Of a stretch of 64,000 bases of DNA, positions 1-8,713 are shown one piece after another; the stretch's first letter is position 1, and each line of letters starts with the position of its first letter. The stretch covers positions 62,001-126,000 of the forward strand of contig CAKPHU010000005.1 in assembly GCA_934162125.1 (NCBI GenBank). The letters run 5' to 3'. The notes beneath the pieces were generated by a model. That model saw only the letters and a program-made list of their open reading frames with translations, was not told the origin of the DNA and did not search any database. The position numbers and the translations under genes were made by a program. Source of the stretch: an uncultured Bacilli bacterium (GTDB taxonomy: Bacteria; Bacillota_I; Bacilli_A; RF39; UBA660).

Positions 1-223
1 ATAAGTTTAAAATTATTTTTTCTGGAGTCTTTTCTTTAGAAAATAAATTCAAAAGTTCTTCATTATTTTCAGTGTTAAAGTAAATAGTATTCTTATATTC
101 GGTTTTACCAAAATTTAGAGCTGTAAAAGTCTTTCCTACTTGTTTAGGGCCATAGAGTACTAGAGGCTTTCTAGCAGTATCTTTTTGCCATTTTTTTAGA
201 AATTCTTCTATTTTTCGTTCCAT
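1..223 (-). CDS. AAA family ATPase (AAA_14/DUF4143-like), N-terminal part only
   Basis: This is the first 74 codons of a gene that runs off the left edge. It opens with MERKIEEFLKKW and then shows a Walker A motif GPKQVGKT at about residues 24-31, followed by a beta strand ending in YFNTEN. That layout (short helix, early P-loop, 'YFN(T)E' strand) is typical of the AAA_14 ATPases that carry a C-terminal DUF4143 domain, often linked to restriction-like or regulatory roles of unclear nature. A good ribosome site (GGGAGG) precedes the ATG at 223. The function is unknown, and the diagnostic C-terminal half is outside the window. Confidence 0.7.
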   Translation of the reverse strand, partial: MERKIEEFLKKWQKDTARKPLVLYGPKQVGKTFTALNFGKTEYKNTIYFNTENNEELLNLFSKEKTPEKIILNL

Positions 224-304
224 AAATTGTAACCTCCCTACATATTTTATAAATTAAGTATAGTTTTTTATTTGCTTAAAGTCAAGAATTGGAAGGTATT
301 TTCA

Positions 305-331
305 CAATAAAAAAAAGACTTTTTAGTCTTT
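305..331 (-). terminator. Rho-independent terminator after spo0A
   Basis: On the minus strand AAAGACT pairs with AGTCTTT around a 4-base loop (arms 325-331 and 314-320), followed by a run of eight U. The hairpin overlaps the spo0A stop codon, so spo0A ends its transcript here and the ATPase gene beyond is separate. Confidence 0.8.
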
Positions 332-1106
332 AACTAGATAAAACTGATTTGTTATATTCTAAGCGAAGTTTATCAGCAACAGTAACAATAAATTCAGAAT
401 TAGTTGGTTTGGCTTTATCAATATCAACACTATGTCCAAATATTTCTTCCATTAATTGCCAATTACCACGATTCCAGCTGACTTCAATAGCATGTCTGAT
501 AGCACGTTCAACACGTGAAACAGTTGTTTCAAACTTTTTAGCTATTTCTGGATATAACTCTTTAGTAATCCCACCAACAAGTTCTGGACTTTCATATACT
601 AGAATGATTCCTTCTCTAATATATTGATAACCTTTAATATGTGATGGTACTCCTAATTCATGAAGCGTATTAGTAATTGACTTTTGAATGTTGTTACGAT
701 ATAGGTCAATACTTTTGCCACCATATTTAGTACCCTCTGCTACTTCGGTAATTCTCTTCTCAAGGTCTGATAGTTCGAATGGTTTTAAAATAAAGTAGTT
801 AACTCCCATCTCTGAAACTTTTCTGATAGTTTCATGATCATTGTATGATGTAAGTATAATTACTTTCTTATCAATATCTTTTTCTTTAAGAAACTCCAAG
901 ACACTGATACCATCCTTGTTAGGCATAATAAGATCTAATAAAATAAGGTCGAATTCGTCCTTTTTGTTTTCAATTATTCGCATTCCTTCAGCTCCATCAT
1001 AAGCTGATAGAGTTATTTTAATATCTCCATGATTCTTAAAATACTCTTTAACCATTGATACTAAGTTCTTATTGTCATCAATGATAAGTACTCGCGTTTT
1101 TTCCAT
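330..1106 (-). CDS. spo0A: Sporulation master regulator Spo0A
   Basis: Response regulator that, when phosphorylated by the sporulation phosphorelay, controls entry into sporulation and other stationary-phase genes. Residues 1-120 are a receiver domain with the acidic pair D10/D11, phospho-acceptor D58 in LLDLIMP, switch T86 and K108. Residues about 150-255 are the Spo0A-specific DNA-binding domain, recognisable from [12 protein letters not shown] and the recognition helix [15 protein letters not shown] (197-211). The length of 258 aa is normal. The gene stands alone, with tpiA upstream in the same direction but separated by a terminator, and ends in its own terminator. A consensus 0A box lies about 80 bp upstream, suggesting autoregulation. 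In Bacillus and Clostridium spo0A often follows spoIVB; that neighbour is absent here. Assignment is firm; whether the organism still sporulates cannot be judged from this window. Confidence 0.97.
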   Translation of the reverse strand: MEKTRVLIIDDNKNLVSMVKEYFKNHGDIKITLSAYDGAEGMRIIENKKDEFDLILLDLIMPNKDGISVLEFLKEKDIDKKVIILTSYNDHETIRKVSEMGVNYFILKPFELSDLEKRITEVAEGTKYGGKSIDLYRNNIQKSITNTLHELGVPSHIKGYQYIREGIILVYESPELVGGITKELYPEIAKKFETTVSRVERAIRHAIEVSWNRGNWQLMEEIFGHSVDIDKAKPTNSEFIVTVADKLRLEYNKSVLSS

Positions 1107-1173
1107 TATTTTCCTCTCGGTTACTACCGTGCATCTTAATTATATACCTTTATGTCAAATTTTGGTAGAGAAA

Positions 1174-1214
1174 AAAAAGACAAGTTTTGTCGAATTGTCT
1201 ACTTTTGTCTTTTT
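1174..1214 (-). terminator. Terminator after tpiA
   Basis: AAAAAGACAA (1205-1214 read on minus) pairs with TTGTCTTTTT (1174-1183), a 10-bp stem with a 21-base loop, followed by a U tract. It overlaps the end of tpiA and closes the glycolytic gene block. Confidence 0.7.
1187..1194 (+). promoter_or_regulatory. Candidate 0A box (Spo0A binding site)
   Basis: TTGTCGAA matches the established Spo0A recognition core TGTCGAA at every position. It lies about 80 bp upstream of the spo0A start, inside the loop of the tpiA terminator hairpin. The match is seen directly; binding and autoregulation are inferred. Confidence 0.45.
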
Positions 1215-1909
1215 TCAATATTATTTAAGATGGTTTGAAGCTTATCTGGATGAAGACTTAGTCCACCAAGAAGGAAACCATCTATATTTTTATTTTCGAG
1301 TAAAATTTCAATATTATTTTCATTTACACTGCCACCATAAAGAATTTTATTATTAGGAAGAACTTTTTTTATAGTGTTCATGGCTAGGTTTAAATCATCA
1401 GAGCTAGGAATATTTTCAGTACCTATACACCATACTGGTTCATAGGCAATTATAACTCTACTTTTTTCCTCTTCTGTTAACTCATCTAAGTCTAGGGTTA
1501 GGGAACAATTAATTTCTTGAAGAGTTTCTTTTTTGTCGTGTTCTTTTTTTGTTTCACCGATGCAGAGAATAGGTGTGATTCCTTCATTAATTAAAAGTTT
1601 GACTTTTGTATTAATATCATTATCTGTTTCTTTCTCTTCAGAACGGCGTTCAGAATGTCCAACAAGACAGTACTTTGTATTTAAAGACTTTAACTGAAGT
1701 GCATTTACTTCTCCTGTGTGGGCTCCCATTACATTTTTACTAACATTTTGAGCTCCTAAACTAATATTTTCAGAGTTAAAAATACTTAAATATGGAAAGC
1801 TGGGACAAAGGACTAAGTCCTCAGTTGTTTTCATTTTATTCAAATCAGTTAGATATTTTTCGTATTCTTTTAATGTAAAGTTAGATTTATTATTTAAAAC
1901 TATTAACAT
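1199..1909 (-). CDS. tpiA: Triosephosphate isomerase
   Basis: Interconverts dihydroxyacetone phosphate and glyceraldehyde 3-phosphate in glycolysis. The catalytic set is complete: N6 and K8 (N-x-K), H85 in GHSERR, and E157 in AYEPVWCIGT, with the phosphate-binding GGSV near 192. At 236 aa it is a little shorter than the usual 250, with loss mainly at the N-terminus (LNNKSN replaces the common NWKMN). It starts immediately after the stop of the glycosyltransferase gene, with GGGG as ribosome site inside that gene, so the two are probably co-transcribed. It is the last gene of the pgk-to-tpiA block and ends at a strong hairpin. Confidence 0.96.
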   Translation of the reverse strand: MLIVLNNKSNFTLKEYEKYLTDLNKMKTTEDLVLCPSFPYLSIFNSENISLGAQNVSKNVMGAHTGEVNALQLKSLNTKYCLVGHSERRSEEKETDNDINTKVKLLINEGITPILCIGETKKEHDKKETLQEINCSLTLDLDELTEEEKSRVIIAYEPVWCIGTENIPSSDDLNLAMNTIKKVLPNNKILYGGSVNENNIEILLENKNIDGFLLGGLSLHPDKLQTILNNIEKRQK

Positions 1910-3139
1910 TTATTTTCCCCTTATCTTCTTTGTTATTTTAGATATTAATCCATAACGATCTTCTTCTTTTTTATCTAATATAGCTCTGTTGTAGACAACA
2001 AGGACAGCATCAGCATAACTCGAAGAACTACAATGCTCAGCTTGAATTCTGGCTTGATTATTATATCTTTTTAGTAGAGATTCGTCTGTGTATAGTGTTA
2101 AAACATCTTTTAAGTAGTCTTCTTCATTATCAAAAATTAAGCCATTTAATTCATGAGTAACAGTTCCTTGGAAGGAATCATCACGAATACATAGTGGCGT
2201 AACACCAGCAGCCATGGCCTCGATTACAGTTAAACCTTGAGTCTCAGTTGTTGATGCAGTTGCAAAAACATCAGCGCAATGATAGTAGATTGGTATTTCT
2301 GTCCAAGCAGCCTTTCCATTAAAAATAACATTTTTACTAATATTTAATGTCTTTGCAAGTTCTTCGTATTTTTCTTTATCAGGTCCATCTCCTACAATTA
2401 GTAATTTAATATTAGAATGTTTTTTTATTAACTTAGCTTGAGCATTTAATAAAAATTCCACATTTTTTTCTTCAGCTAGACGTCCAACAAAGATAATGAC
2501 AAAATCCTTTTTACTAATATTTAATTTTTTCTTTAATAATTCCACATCATCTTTTGAAACATTTTCTTCAAAGAAACGTTCAACTTCAATACCAGTTGGG
2601 ACAATATGAATATTTTTAGTAAACTCATACTTTTCTTTAAACAACTTATATATTTTGTTGGTTGGGACAATTAATTCATTAGCAGTTTTATCACAATAGA
2701 ATTTAGTTAAATACTCAACTATTTTTTTACTAGACTTATCAAAATAACCGTGTGTTATGTAATGAGTATAGTCTTCATATAAAGTGTGATAAGTATGTAC
2801 TAATGGTATATTAAATTGCTTAGCAACTAATCGTGCTAAAATACCAATTCCAAACTCGGTATGTGAATGAATAACGTCAAGGTTCCAGTTTTTCATAATA
2901 TTAATCATAGATAGTGGATAAATACGACTAAGGCGATAATCATAAATTCCTATTGGTATACCTGGTACTTTAACAATGTGTTCTTCCTCATCATATTCAT
3001 ACTTTAGAGCATTGTTACTTACGGTAACAACATAAACAGTGTGACCTTTCGTTTCTAAAGCTTTTTTTAGCATAGCTACACTTGTTGATACACCATTAAT
3101 ATATGGAGGATAAGAATCAGTAAATAATCCAATACGCAT
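1910..3139 (-). CDS. GT4 glycosyltransferase, probable diacylglycerol glucosyltransferase
   Basis: Retaining GT-B glycosyltransferase of family GT4. The N-terminus MRIGLFTDSYPPYINGVSTS and the segments GYFDKSSK, VPTGIEVERF, IFVGRLAEEKN and ATASTTETQGLTVIEAMAAG are typical of the alpha-glucosyl/monoglucosyl-diacylglycerol synthases of Bacilli and Mollicutes, which build glycolipids and lipoteichoic acid anchors at the membrane. The E-x7-E motif lies in ETQGLTVIEA. I place the start at the ATG at 3139, nine bases inside an alternative ATG at 3148, because MRIGLF is the conserved family start and the purine-rich ribosome site fits it better. It sits between a flippase-like gene and tpiA. The lipid substrate is an inference from sequence style and neighbour. 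Confidence 0.85.
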   Translation of the reverse strand: MRIGLFTDSYPPYINGVSTSVAMLKKALETKGHTVYVVTVSNNALKYEYDEEEHIVKVPGIPIGIYDYRLSRIYPLSMINIMKNWNLDVIHSHTEFGIGILARLVAKQFNIPLVHTYHTLYEDYTHYITHGYFDKSSKKIVEYLTKFYCDKTANELIVPTNKIYKLFKEKYEFTKNIHIVPTGIEVERFFEENVSKDDVELLKKKLNISKKDFVIIFVGRLAEEKNVEFLLNAQAKLIKKHSNIKLLIVGDGPDKEKYEELAKTLNISKNVIFNGKAAWTEIPIYYHCADVFATASTTETQGLTVIEAMAAGVTPLCIRDDSFQGTVTHELNGLIFDNEEDYLKDVLTLYTDESLLKRYNNQARIQAEHCSSSSYADAVLVVYNRAILDKKEEDRYGLISKITKKIRGK

Positions 3140-3140
3140 T

Positions 3141-4151
3141 TTAATCATCTCTCTTTTCTGTACTCAATAATAGGGCTCCTAAAATCATACCTAAGTAATA
3201 AGTAATAAAACGCCAAACTATAAGGGCAGAGTTTAGGGTTATAGTTGGTAGAAAATTACCAAAGAACTTAATAAAACCATATTCAATTCCACCACTGGCA
3301 CCAGGAATAGGTACAAAAGCACCAATTAATAAGACATAAGCTGAGGCTGTGATAGTATCAAATAAATGAAGACTTGTATAGTCATGAAGAGCATAGACAA
3401 CAAATAAAGGTACAGCATATAAGCATGCCAGACTAATAAAGTTAGCAAGTACTCCTAGGACAAATAGTCCCTTTTTATGACGAAGTTCACGAGCATTAGT
3501 ATGGAACTCCATTAATTTATCTTCAATAGAGTTCTCAGCTTTTGTTTGATCCTTAATAATTTTTATTTTACTTAGAAATTTAATACTTAAGTTAGCCACT
3601 TTCTTAGTAGTCTCTTCAGACCAGGTTATTGCAAATAGACCTACTGCTACTAAGGTGTTGATAAGGAATCCTAAAAATACTAGATTTTGTAGAACTTTAA
3701 CACTAGGAAAAATATGGAATATAGCATTATAAACTACTGCAACTAGGCCAAAGATAACTAAAGCAGTTTGATAATAAATAAAATTTTGAATAACAATACT
3801 GGTTGCTTTACTTGCACTTATATGGTGATTAGTAAGCATATATATTTCCATAGGTTGACCACCAGTAGAAAATGGAGTAATACCATTAAAAAATTGAGTT
3901 ATTAAACCATGTTTAAAAGCCTCTAAAGAAGTAAAGTGTTTCTTTTCATTAGCACTTAGATAGAAAATATAATATCTTATGTAAATTGATAATAAAAAGA
4001 GAAGTATTGCTATTATAAAATAAAAATAATTCATACCTATTAAGGCACTTAGTATTTCTTTAAAGCTATCTTTCAATACAAAAAAGAGAACAATTAGAGA
4101 AATAATTAAAATTATAATACTATTTTTCTTGACGTCCTTTACGTTCTTCAT
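3141..4151 (-). CDS. Flippase-like membrane protein (LPG synthase TM family)
   Basis: Integral membrane protein of 336 aa with about eight hydrophobic segments, matching the lysylphosphatidylglycerol-synthase transmembrane family (UPF0104). Recognisable landmarks are the loop NGITPFSTGGQPMEIYML near residue 90 and PIPGASGGIEYGF near residue 285, both diagnostic of the family. Members act as lipid flippases or carry out glycolipid export. Here it lacks the cytosolic aminoacyl-transferase domain of MprF, so only the membrane module is present. It overlaps the upstream small gene by 32 bases and directly precedes the glycosyltransferase, so a joint role in moving or making glycolipids is likely but not shown. 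Confidence 0.85.
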   Translation of the reverse strand: MKNVKDVKKNSIIILIISLIVLFFVLKDSFKEILSALIGMNYFYFIIAILLFLLSIYIRYYIFYLSANEKKHFTSLEAFKHGLITQFFNGITPFSTGGQPMEIYMLTNHHISASKATSIVIQNFIYYQTALVIFGLVAVVYNAIFHIFPSVKVLQNLVFLGFLINTLVAVGLFAITWSEETTKKVANLSIKFLSKIKIIKDQTKAENSIEDKLMEFHTNARELRHKKGLFVLGVLANFISLACLYAVPLFVVYALHDYTSLHLFDTITASAYVLLIGAFVPIPGASGGIEYGFIKFFGNFLPTITLNSALIVWRFITYYLGMILGALLLSTEKRDD

Positions 4152-4629
4152 TTTGTAACCTTTCTACCATTTGCCTTTCTTTAACAAAAGTTTCTTTTTT
4201 ATTATCAAAGCCCAGGCTCTCATATCCATATTCTAAAAGTTCTTTAGTTAAATCTTTGTCTGTAATTTCAGAAGTAGCATATATTTCATAGGCAGGAAGA
4301 GCGGCAAAAGCATACTCTGTCATAAGAGGGATTAATCTTGCTCTCTCTTTTCCTTCTACAAAACTAATATAACTACTTTTAACATCTTTATAACTGTGAA
4401 GCTTTCCACAAGCTTTAATAGTTCCCTTTTCAGAAAGAAATAGATACTCGTCTATTTCATTTGCTTCTCTTTTAGCATTTTGATAGTCTTCTTTAGACAT
4501 GCTGTTTGCTAATTGTTTTAGAGATGATGATACCGTTGGAGTTAAATCGTTCTCACGTTCAAAATTTTCAATTGCTGATACATGATCTTCGTTATATGGA
4601 TCAGCTAAAATAAGTGTTCTTAGTGACAC
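4120..4629 (-). CDS. Uncharacterised soluble protein in the glycolysis block
   Basis: 169-aa protein with no family I can name. It starts with a GTG codon eight bases after GAGGTGG, immediately downstream of pgk. It is soluble and charged, with a C-terminal highly charged helix (ERLQNEERKGRQEK). The middle (LSEKGTIKACGKLHSYKD...YISFVEGKERARLIPLMTEYAF) and the final DLTKELLEYGYESLGFDNKKETFVK resemble the strand-helix pattern and end of a GNAT acetyltransferase fold, but the acetyl-CoA loop R/Q-x-x-G-x-G/A is not evident. The 32-base overlap with the flippase-like gene suggests translational coupling. Function unknown. Confidence 0.7.
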   Translation of the reverse strand: MSLRTLILADPYNEDHVSAIENFERENDLTPTVSSSLKQLANSMSKEDYQNAKREANEIDEYLFLSEKGTIKACGKLHSYKDVKSSYISFVEGKERARLIPLMTEYAFAALPAYEIYATSEITDKDLTKELLEYGYESLGFDNKKETFVKERQMVERLQNEERKGRQEK

Positions 4630-4640
4630 TTAAACCACCT

Positions 4641-5813
4641 CTACTTTACTGCGACTATACCAGGTAATTCTTTTCCTTCTAGATATTCTAGAGTTGCTCC
4701 ACCACCAGTTGAAGCATGATAAACCTTGTCTTTATATCCAGCAGTTGAAGCAGCTGCAACTATGTCTCCACCGCCTAAAATTGTCTTTATATTATTTTCT
4801 ACTAAATATTTTAATAATTTATCAGTAGACTCTTTATATTTATTAAATTCATAGACACCTAATGGTCCATTCCAAACTACTATTTTAGCAGATAATAGAT
4901 TTTTTTCAAATATTTCTAATGTTTTTGGACCAATATCTAGACCCATTTCATTATAAGCTAGTTCATTTATATCTTTTACTTTATATTCTTCTGTTTCAGA
5001 ATATTCTGTGGTTACAGCAACATCTACTGGTAAGATAATCTTATCGCTGTGTTTCTTTAACATTTCAGTACAGAAGTCTAGGCTTTCTTCATCAAGTAGA
5101 GAAGTACCAATATTAAAGCCCTCTGCTTTTAAGAAAGTAAAAGCCATACCACCACCAATTAAAATCTTATCAGCTTTAGTTACTAAGTTTTCAATAACGC
5201 CTATTTTATCTTTTACTTTAGCTCCTCCTAAAACAACTACAAATGGATGTTCTGGATTGTCTAAAGTTTTTAGAGCAGTTAATTCTTTTTCAATTAAGAA
5301 ACCAAAAGCTGAAGGTAAGTGTGTAGCAATACCGACATTTGAAGCATGAGCTCTATGAATAGTACCGAAAGCATCATTGATAAAAACGTCTCCTAGAGAA
5401 GCCCAATAAGTACCTAGTTCGACATCGTTAGAACTCTCTTTCTTACCATCTAAGTCTTCATAACGAGTATTTTGCATTAAAATTACGTCTTGAGGTTGCA
5501 TTTCATTAATGGCATTTTCTAAAGCTTCTCCTCTAGTTACAGGAATAAATTTAACTTCTTTATTTAGAAGTGTACTAAGTCTTTCAGCAACTGGTTTTAA
5601 GTCATTCTTAGCTAAATCAGCTTCTTCTTTAACTCTACCTAAGTGAGACATTAATATTACTTTAGCATTATGTTCTAAGCAATAATTAATAGTTTCTAGA
5701 CTAGCTTTTATTCTAGTATCATCTATTATTTTTCCTTCTTTTATAGGTACATTAAAATCACATCTTATGATTACTTTTTTATTATTTAAATCCATATCTT
5801 TTATAGTTTTCAT
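4641..5813 (-). CDS. pgk: Phosphoglycerate kinase
   Basis: Converts 1,3-bisphosphoglycerate and ADP to 3-phosphoglycerate and ATP in glycolysis. Family landmarks include RCDFNVP near residue 18, the substrate-binding arginines and histidine in MSHLGR and GTIHRAHAS, the hinge GGAKVKDKIGV, and the nucleotide loop GGGDIVAA and STGGGATLEYLEG at the C-terminus. The longer ATG at 5828 overlaps the ribosome site itself (its codons encode GGGAGG), so the true start is the ATG at 5813, giving 390 aa, the normal length. It lies downstream of gap behind a hairpin and heads the block pgk, unknown, flippase, GT4, tpiA. Confidence 0.97.
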   Translation of the reverse strand: MKTIKDMDLNNKKVIIRCDFNVPIKEGKIIDDTRIKASLETINYCLEHNAKVILMSHLGRVKEEADLAKNDLKPVAERLSTLLNKEVKFIPVTRGEALENAINEMQPQDVILMQNTRYEDLDGKKESSNDVELGTYWASLGDVFINDAFGTIHRAHASNVGIATHLPSAFGFLIEKELTALKTLDNPEHPFVVVLGGAKVKDKIGVIENLVTKADKILIGGGMAFTFLKAEGFNIGTSLLDEESLDFCTEMLKKHSDKIILPVDVAVTTEYSETEEYKVKDINELAYNEMGLDIGPKTLEIFEKNLLSAKIVVWNGPLGVYEFNKYKESTDKLLKYLVENNIKTILGGGDIVAAASTAGYKDKVYHASTGGGATLEYLEGKELPGIVAVK

Positions 5814-5862
5814 GGATATTCCTCCCATCTTTATTTATAGTATAGCATTATTTATAGTAAAA

Positions 5863-5884
5863 AAAAAGAAGCGAACTTCTTTTT
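5863..5884 (-). terminator. Terminator between gap and pgk
   Basis: AAAAAGAAG pairs with CTTCTTTTT around a four-base loop, then a U run on the minus strand. It overlaps the gap stop codon. Some read-through into pgk is plausible because pgk has little room for its own promoter in the 70-base gap. Confidence 0.8.
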
Positions 5885-6884
5885 ATTTCATTAAGTATGA
5901 AGCTGTTCTAACCATTTGTGAAGTGTAACCCATTTCATTGTCATACCAGGCAACGACTTTTACTAATTGACCTGATTCAGTTTCTAGTACACTTGTTGAT
6001 AAGCCATCTACAACTGAACCACATCTTCTACCGATTACATCGCTTGATACAATTGGATCATCAGTATATACTAATGTCTCGTTTTGAGCAGCTTTTAAAG
6101 TAGCATTTACTTCTTCTGCTGTTACTGTTTTATCTAATTCTAGTACTAAGTCAACAACTGAACCTGTTGGTACTGGTACACGCATAGCAACACCTGCAAG
6201 TTTTCCTTCTAGATTAGGGCAAACCTTACCGATAGCTTTAGCTGCTCCAGTTGAAGCAGGCACAATGTTAGCAGCACATGCTCTACCACGACGAGCTTTA
6301 ATACCTTTTTTATGAGCAATATCTAGAGTAGCTTGATCATTTGTGTAAGCATGAACAGTTGTCATGTAACCTTTTTTGATACCATAAGCTTTGTCTAGAA
6401 CATCAACAACTGGTGCTAAGCAGTTAGTAGTACAGCTAGCTGCAGAAATAATTTGTTCATCACCAGTTAAAATTTCATGGTTAACGTTGTATACAATAGT
6501 TTTAACGTCACCCTTAGCAGGTGCAGAAATAATTACTTTCTTTGCTCCAGCATTGATATGAGCCATAGCCTTTTCTTTATCAGTAAATAGACCTGTACAT
6601 TCAAAAACTACATCAATATCTAAATCTTTCCATGGTAACATAGCAGGATCTTTTTCAGCATATACTCTTACTTTACGATTACCTACAATTATATAGTCTC
6701 CTTCAAAACTAATTTCATCAATACGATAATTGCCATGGTTTGTATCGTATTTTAATAAATATGCTAATTGTTCAGCATCTGTTAGATCATTAATAGCAAC
6801 AACCTCAAAATCAGGATCTTCTTCCATTAGACGAAATGCAAGACGGCCAATTCTGCCAAATCCATTAATTGCAACTTTTATCAT
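5883..6884 (-). CDS. gap: Glyceraldehyde-3-phosphate dehydrogenase, type I
   Basis: NAD-dependent oxidation and phosphorylation of glyceraldehyde 3-phosphate in glycolysis. The N-terminal Rossmann motif INGFGRIGR, catalytic cysteine in SAASCTTNCLAP (about residue 151), the active-site histidine in TTVHAYTNDQ and the C-terminal WYDNEMGYTSQMV are all present. Length 333 aa is standard. The ATG follows AAGGAGG with ideal spacing. A strong sigma-A promoter lies just upstream and a terminator overlaps the stop, so gap forms its own transcription unit, consistent with very high expression. Confidence 0.98.
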   Translation of the reverse strand: MIKVAINGFGRIGRLAFRLMEEDPDFEVVAINDLTDAEQLAYLLKYDTNHGNYRIDEISFEGDYIIVGNRKVRVYAEKDPAMLPWKDLDIDVVFECTGLFTDKEKAMAHINAGAKKVIISAPAKGDVKTIVYNVNHEILTGDEQIISAASCTTNCLAPVVDVLDKAYGIKKGYMTTVHAYTNDQATLDIAHKKGIKARRGRACAANIVPASTGAAKAIGKVCPNLEGKLAGVAMRVPVPTGSVVDLVLELDKTVTAEEVNATLKAAQNETLVYTDDPIVSSDVIGRRCGSVVDGLSTSVLETESGQLVKVVAWYDNEMGYTSQMVRTASYLMK

Positions 6885-6906
6885 TTAATATCCTCCTTAT
6901 ATTTTC

Positions 6907-6935
6907 ATTATATATTCTTCACTTTTTAATGACAA
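6907..6935 (-). promoter_or_regulatory. Sigma-A promoter of gap
   Basis: On the minus strand TTGTCA (6930-6935) and TATAAT (6907-6912) are separated by exactly 17 bases, placing the start of transcription about 15 bases before the gap ribosome site. Confidence 0.75.
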
Positions 6936-6960
6936 TATATTCTTATTTTATTGACACTTT

Positions 6961-8613
6961 TTAGTCATGAAAACAACCATTACCAATAAACTCTCTTAGA
7001 ACTGAATCTTTTGGTATTTCATCAGCTGGTATTGGTAAGAAAATTCGTAAGAAGTTAAGTAAACGTTTACTTTCTTCATAATATGGTGAATCATATGGAA
7101 CTGAATATAATAATGGTTCAACATATGTTTTTAGGGCTCCTATTTCATAGATTAAGGCAGAGTTCATTGTGAAGTCAGCTTCATCTTGATATGGGAAAAT
7201 ATATTTTTCTTCACCAGCACGTACTTTACCCCATGCAGCTAAAGTCTTTTCAACACTATAATTTCTAGTACGATTATCACGGATTATACGACGAAGTAGG
7301 CGATTGTCTGTAGTAGATACACGGTTATGATCATCCATATTTATTTCAGTTAATGGACAAATATAAATTTTAAATTTGTTTTCTCTAGGTATATTGGTTA
7401 AAATCTTTGGATTTAAGGCATGAATTCCTTCAATAACGATAATGTCATCTTCTGCTAATTGTAATTCGTGGCGATATTCCTTTTTACCTAAACCAAAATT
7501 GAAAGTTGGCACTTGAACTTTTTCACCTTTTAGAAGGTCTGCTAATTGACTATTAAATAATTTAAGATCAACTGCTTCTAGGCATTCAAAATCATAGTTA
7601 CCGTTGGCATCCTTTGGAGTATCTTTTCTTTCGTGGAAATAATCATCCATAGATAATACTTTAGGAGTTAGACCAAAACTTTGTAGATACATACATAACT
7701 TTCTAGAAGTTGTAGTTTTACCTGATGATGATGGTCCAGCCATTAAAACAATTTTGATTTTCTTGTTTTGATGAATAGTCTTTGCTAGGTTAAGTAGACG
7801 ATTACTTTGAAGAGTTTCATCAATTCTAATTAGATCATTTATTTTACCACTAGAAATAATTCTATTTAAATCAACTGAAGTAGTAATTTTCATTATTTTT
7901 CCCCAATCACGGAATTCTTGGAAAGCAGAGAACATACCTGGATGTTCTTCATACTCCTTGATCTTGTTTGGTTGATATATTGTTGGGAAACGCATAACAA
8001 AGGCATTGTCTTTGATATAAGTTAAATCAAAAGCACTGATTTTACTTGTAGATGTTGGCATTAAATTATAGAAATAATTGTAGTAATTACCTAGTCTATA
8101 TAAAGTTACATAAGTATTAGTATTATAACGTAGTACTTCAGCCTTTACTTCATTACCAACTGTTTTAAAATAATTAATTGCTTCTAGTCTATCGATTGTT
8201 GTTCTGATAATTGGTAGGTCATTTTCAACAATACGATCCATTTCAGCTTTGATATTTTCTATTTTAGATGGAGTAAGTTTAAAACTTGTTTCTACATAGA
8301 TTCCTTTATCTAGAGAATGTTGAACATAGATATTAGTGTCTTTTCCATATAATCTTTTAACAGCATATAGTAAGATGTAAGTTAAACCACTAATATGAGT
8401 TCTATTTCCTTCTTTAGAAGTTAAATCAAGAAATTCAATATTAGAAGAGGCTTGAACTTTACAACTTAGTTCTTTGGTGATGCCATTTACTTTAGCTAAA
8501 AGAATAGGATATTTATATTCTTTTTGAAATTGAGCTGCTACTTCTTCTAATGTTACTCCAGAACTTACTCGATATTTTTGATTATTAATTGTTACTTCGA
8601 TAGATTCGATCAT
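6961..8613 (-). CDS. TGS-domain uridine/nucleoside kinase
   Basis: 550-aa protein. Residues 1-65 form a TGS-like domain (ubiquitin fold found in threonyl-tRNA synthetase and SpoT), residues about 65-230 resemble the threonyl-tRNA synthetase second additional domain, and residues about 280-500 are a P-loop phosphoribulokinase/uridine kinase domain with Walker A AGPSSSGKTTTSRKL and the DDYF motif in LSMDDYFHERKDTP. Proteins of this architecture in Firmicutes and Thermotoga phosphorylate nucleosides, with uridine as the usual suggestion. It has its own ribosome site (GAGGGTGA). It is divergent from clpP and probably has a separate promoter in the 100-base gap. The kinase assignment is firm; the substrate is not certain. 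Confidence 0.88.
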   Translation of the reverse strand: MIESIEVTINNQKYRVSSGVTLEEVAAQFQKEYKYPILLAKVNGITKELSCKVQASSNIEFLDLTSKEGNRTHISGLTYILLYAVKRLYGKDTNIYVQHSLDKGIYVETSFKLTPSKIENIKAEMDRIVENDLPIIRTTIDRLEAINYFKTVGNEVKAEVLRYNTNTYVTLYRLGNYYNYFYNLMPTSTSKISAFDLTYIKDNAFVMRFPTIYQPNKIKEYEEHPGMFSAFQEFRDWGKIMKITTSVDLNRIISSGKINDLIRIDETLQSNRLLNLAKTIHQNKKIKIVLMAGPSSSGKTTTSRKLCMYLQSFGLTPKVLSMDDYFHERKDTPKDANGNYDFECLEAVDLKLFNSQLADLLKGEKVQVPTFNFGLGKKEYRHELQLAEDDIIVIEGIHALNPKILTNIPRENKFKIYICPLTEINMDDHNRVSTTDNRLLRRIIRDNRTRNYSVEKTLAAWGKVRAGEEKYIFPYQDEADFTMNSALIYEIGALKTYVEPLLYSVPYDSPYYEESKRLLNFLRIFLPIPADEIPKDSVLREFIGNGCFHD

Positions 8614-8713
8614 ATTTTCACCCTCTTATTCTATATATCATTATAACATGAGTTTTGTTGCAATAATATGAATATTTTTTTAGTTTTACACTATACTATG
8701 TATAGGTGATATG

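Noticed and set aside
4120..4629. GNAT acetyltransferase call for the 169-aa gene
   Set aside because: The overall pattern is similar but the acetyl-CoA binding loop is missing, so it is left as unknown.
8693..8710. Short clpP leader frame or CtsR box
   Set aside because: No CtsR heptad repeat (GGTCAAA) and no open frame of useful length is present.
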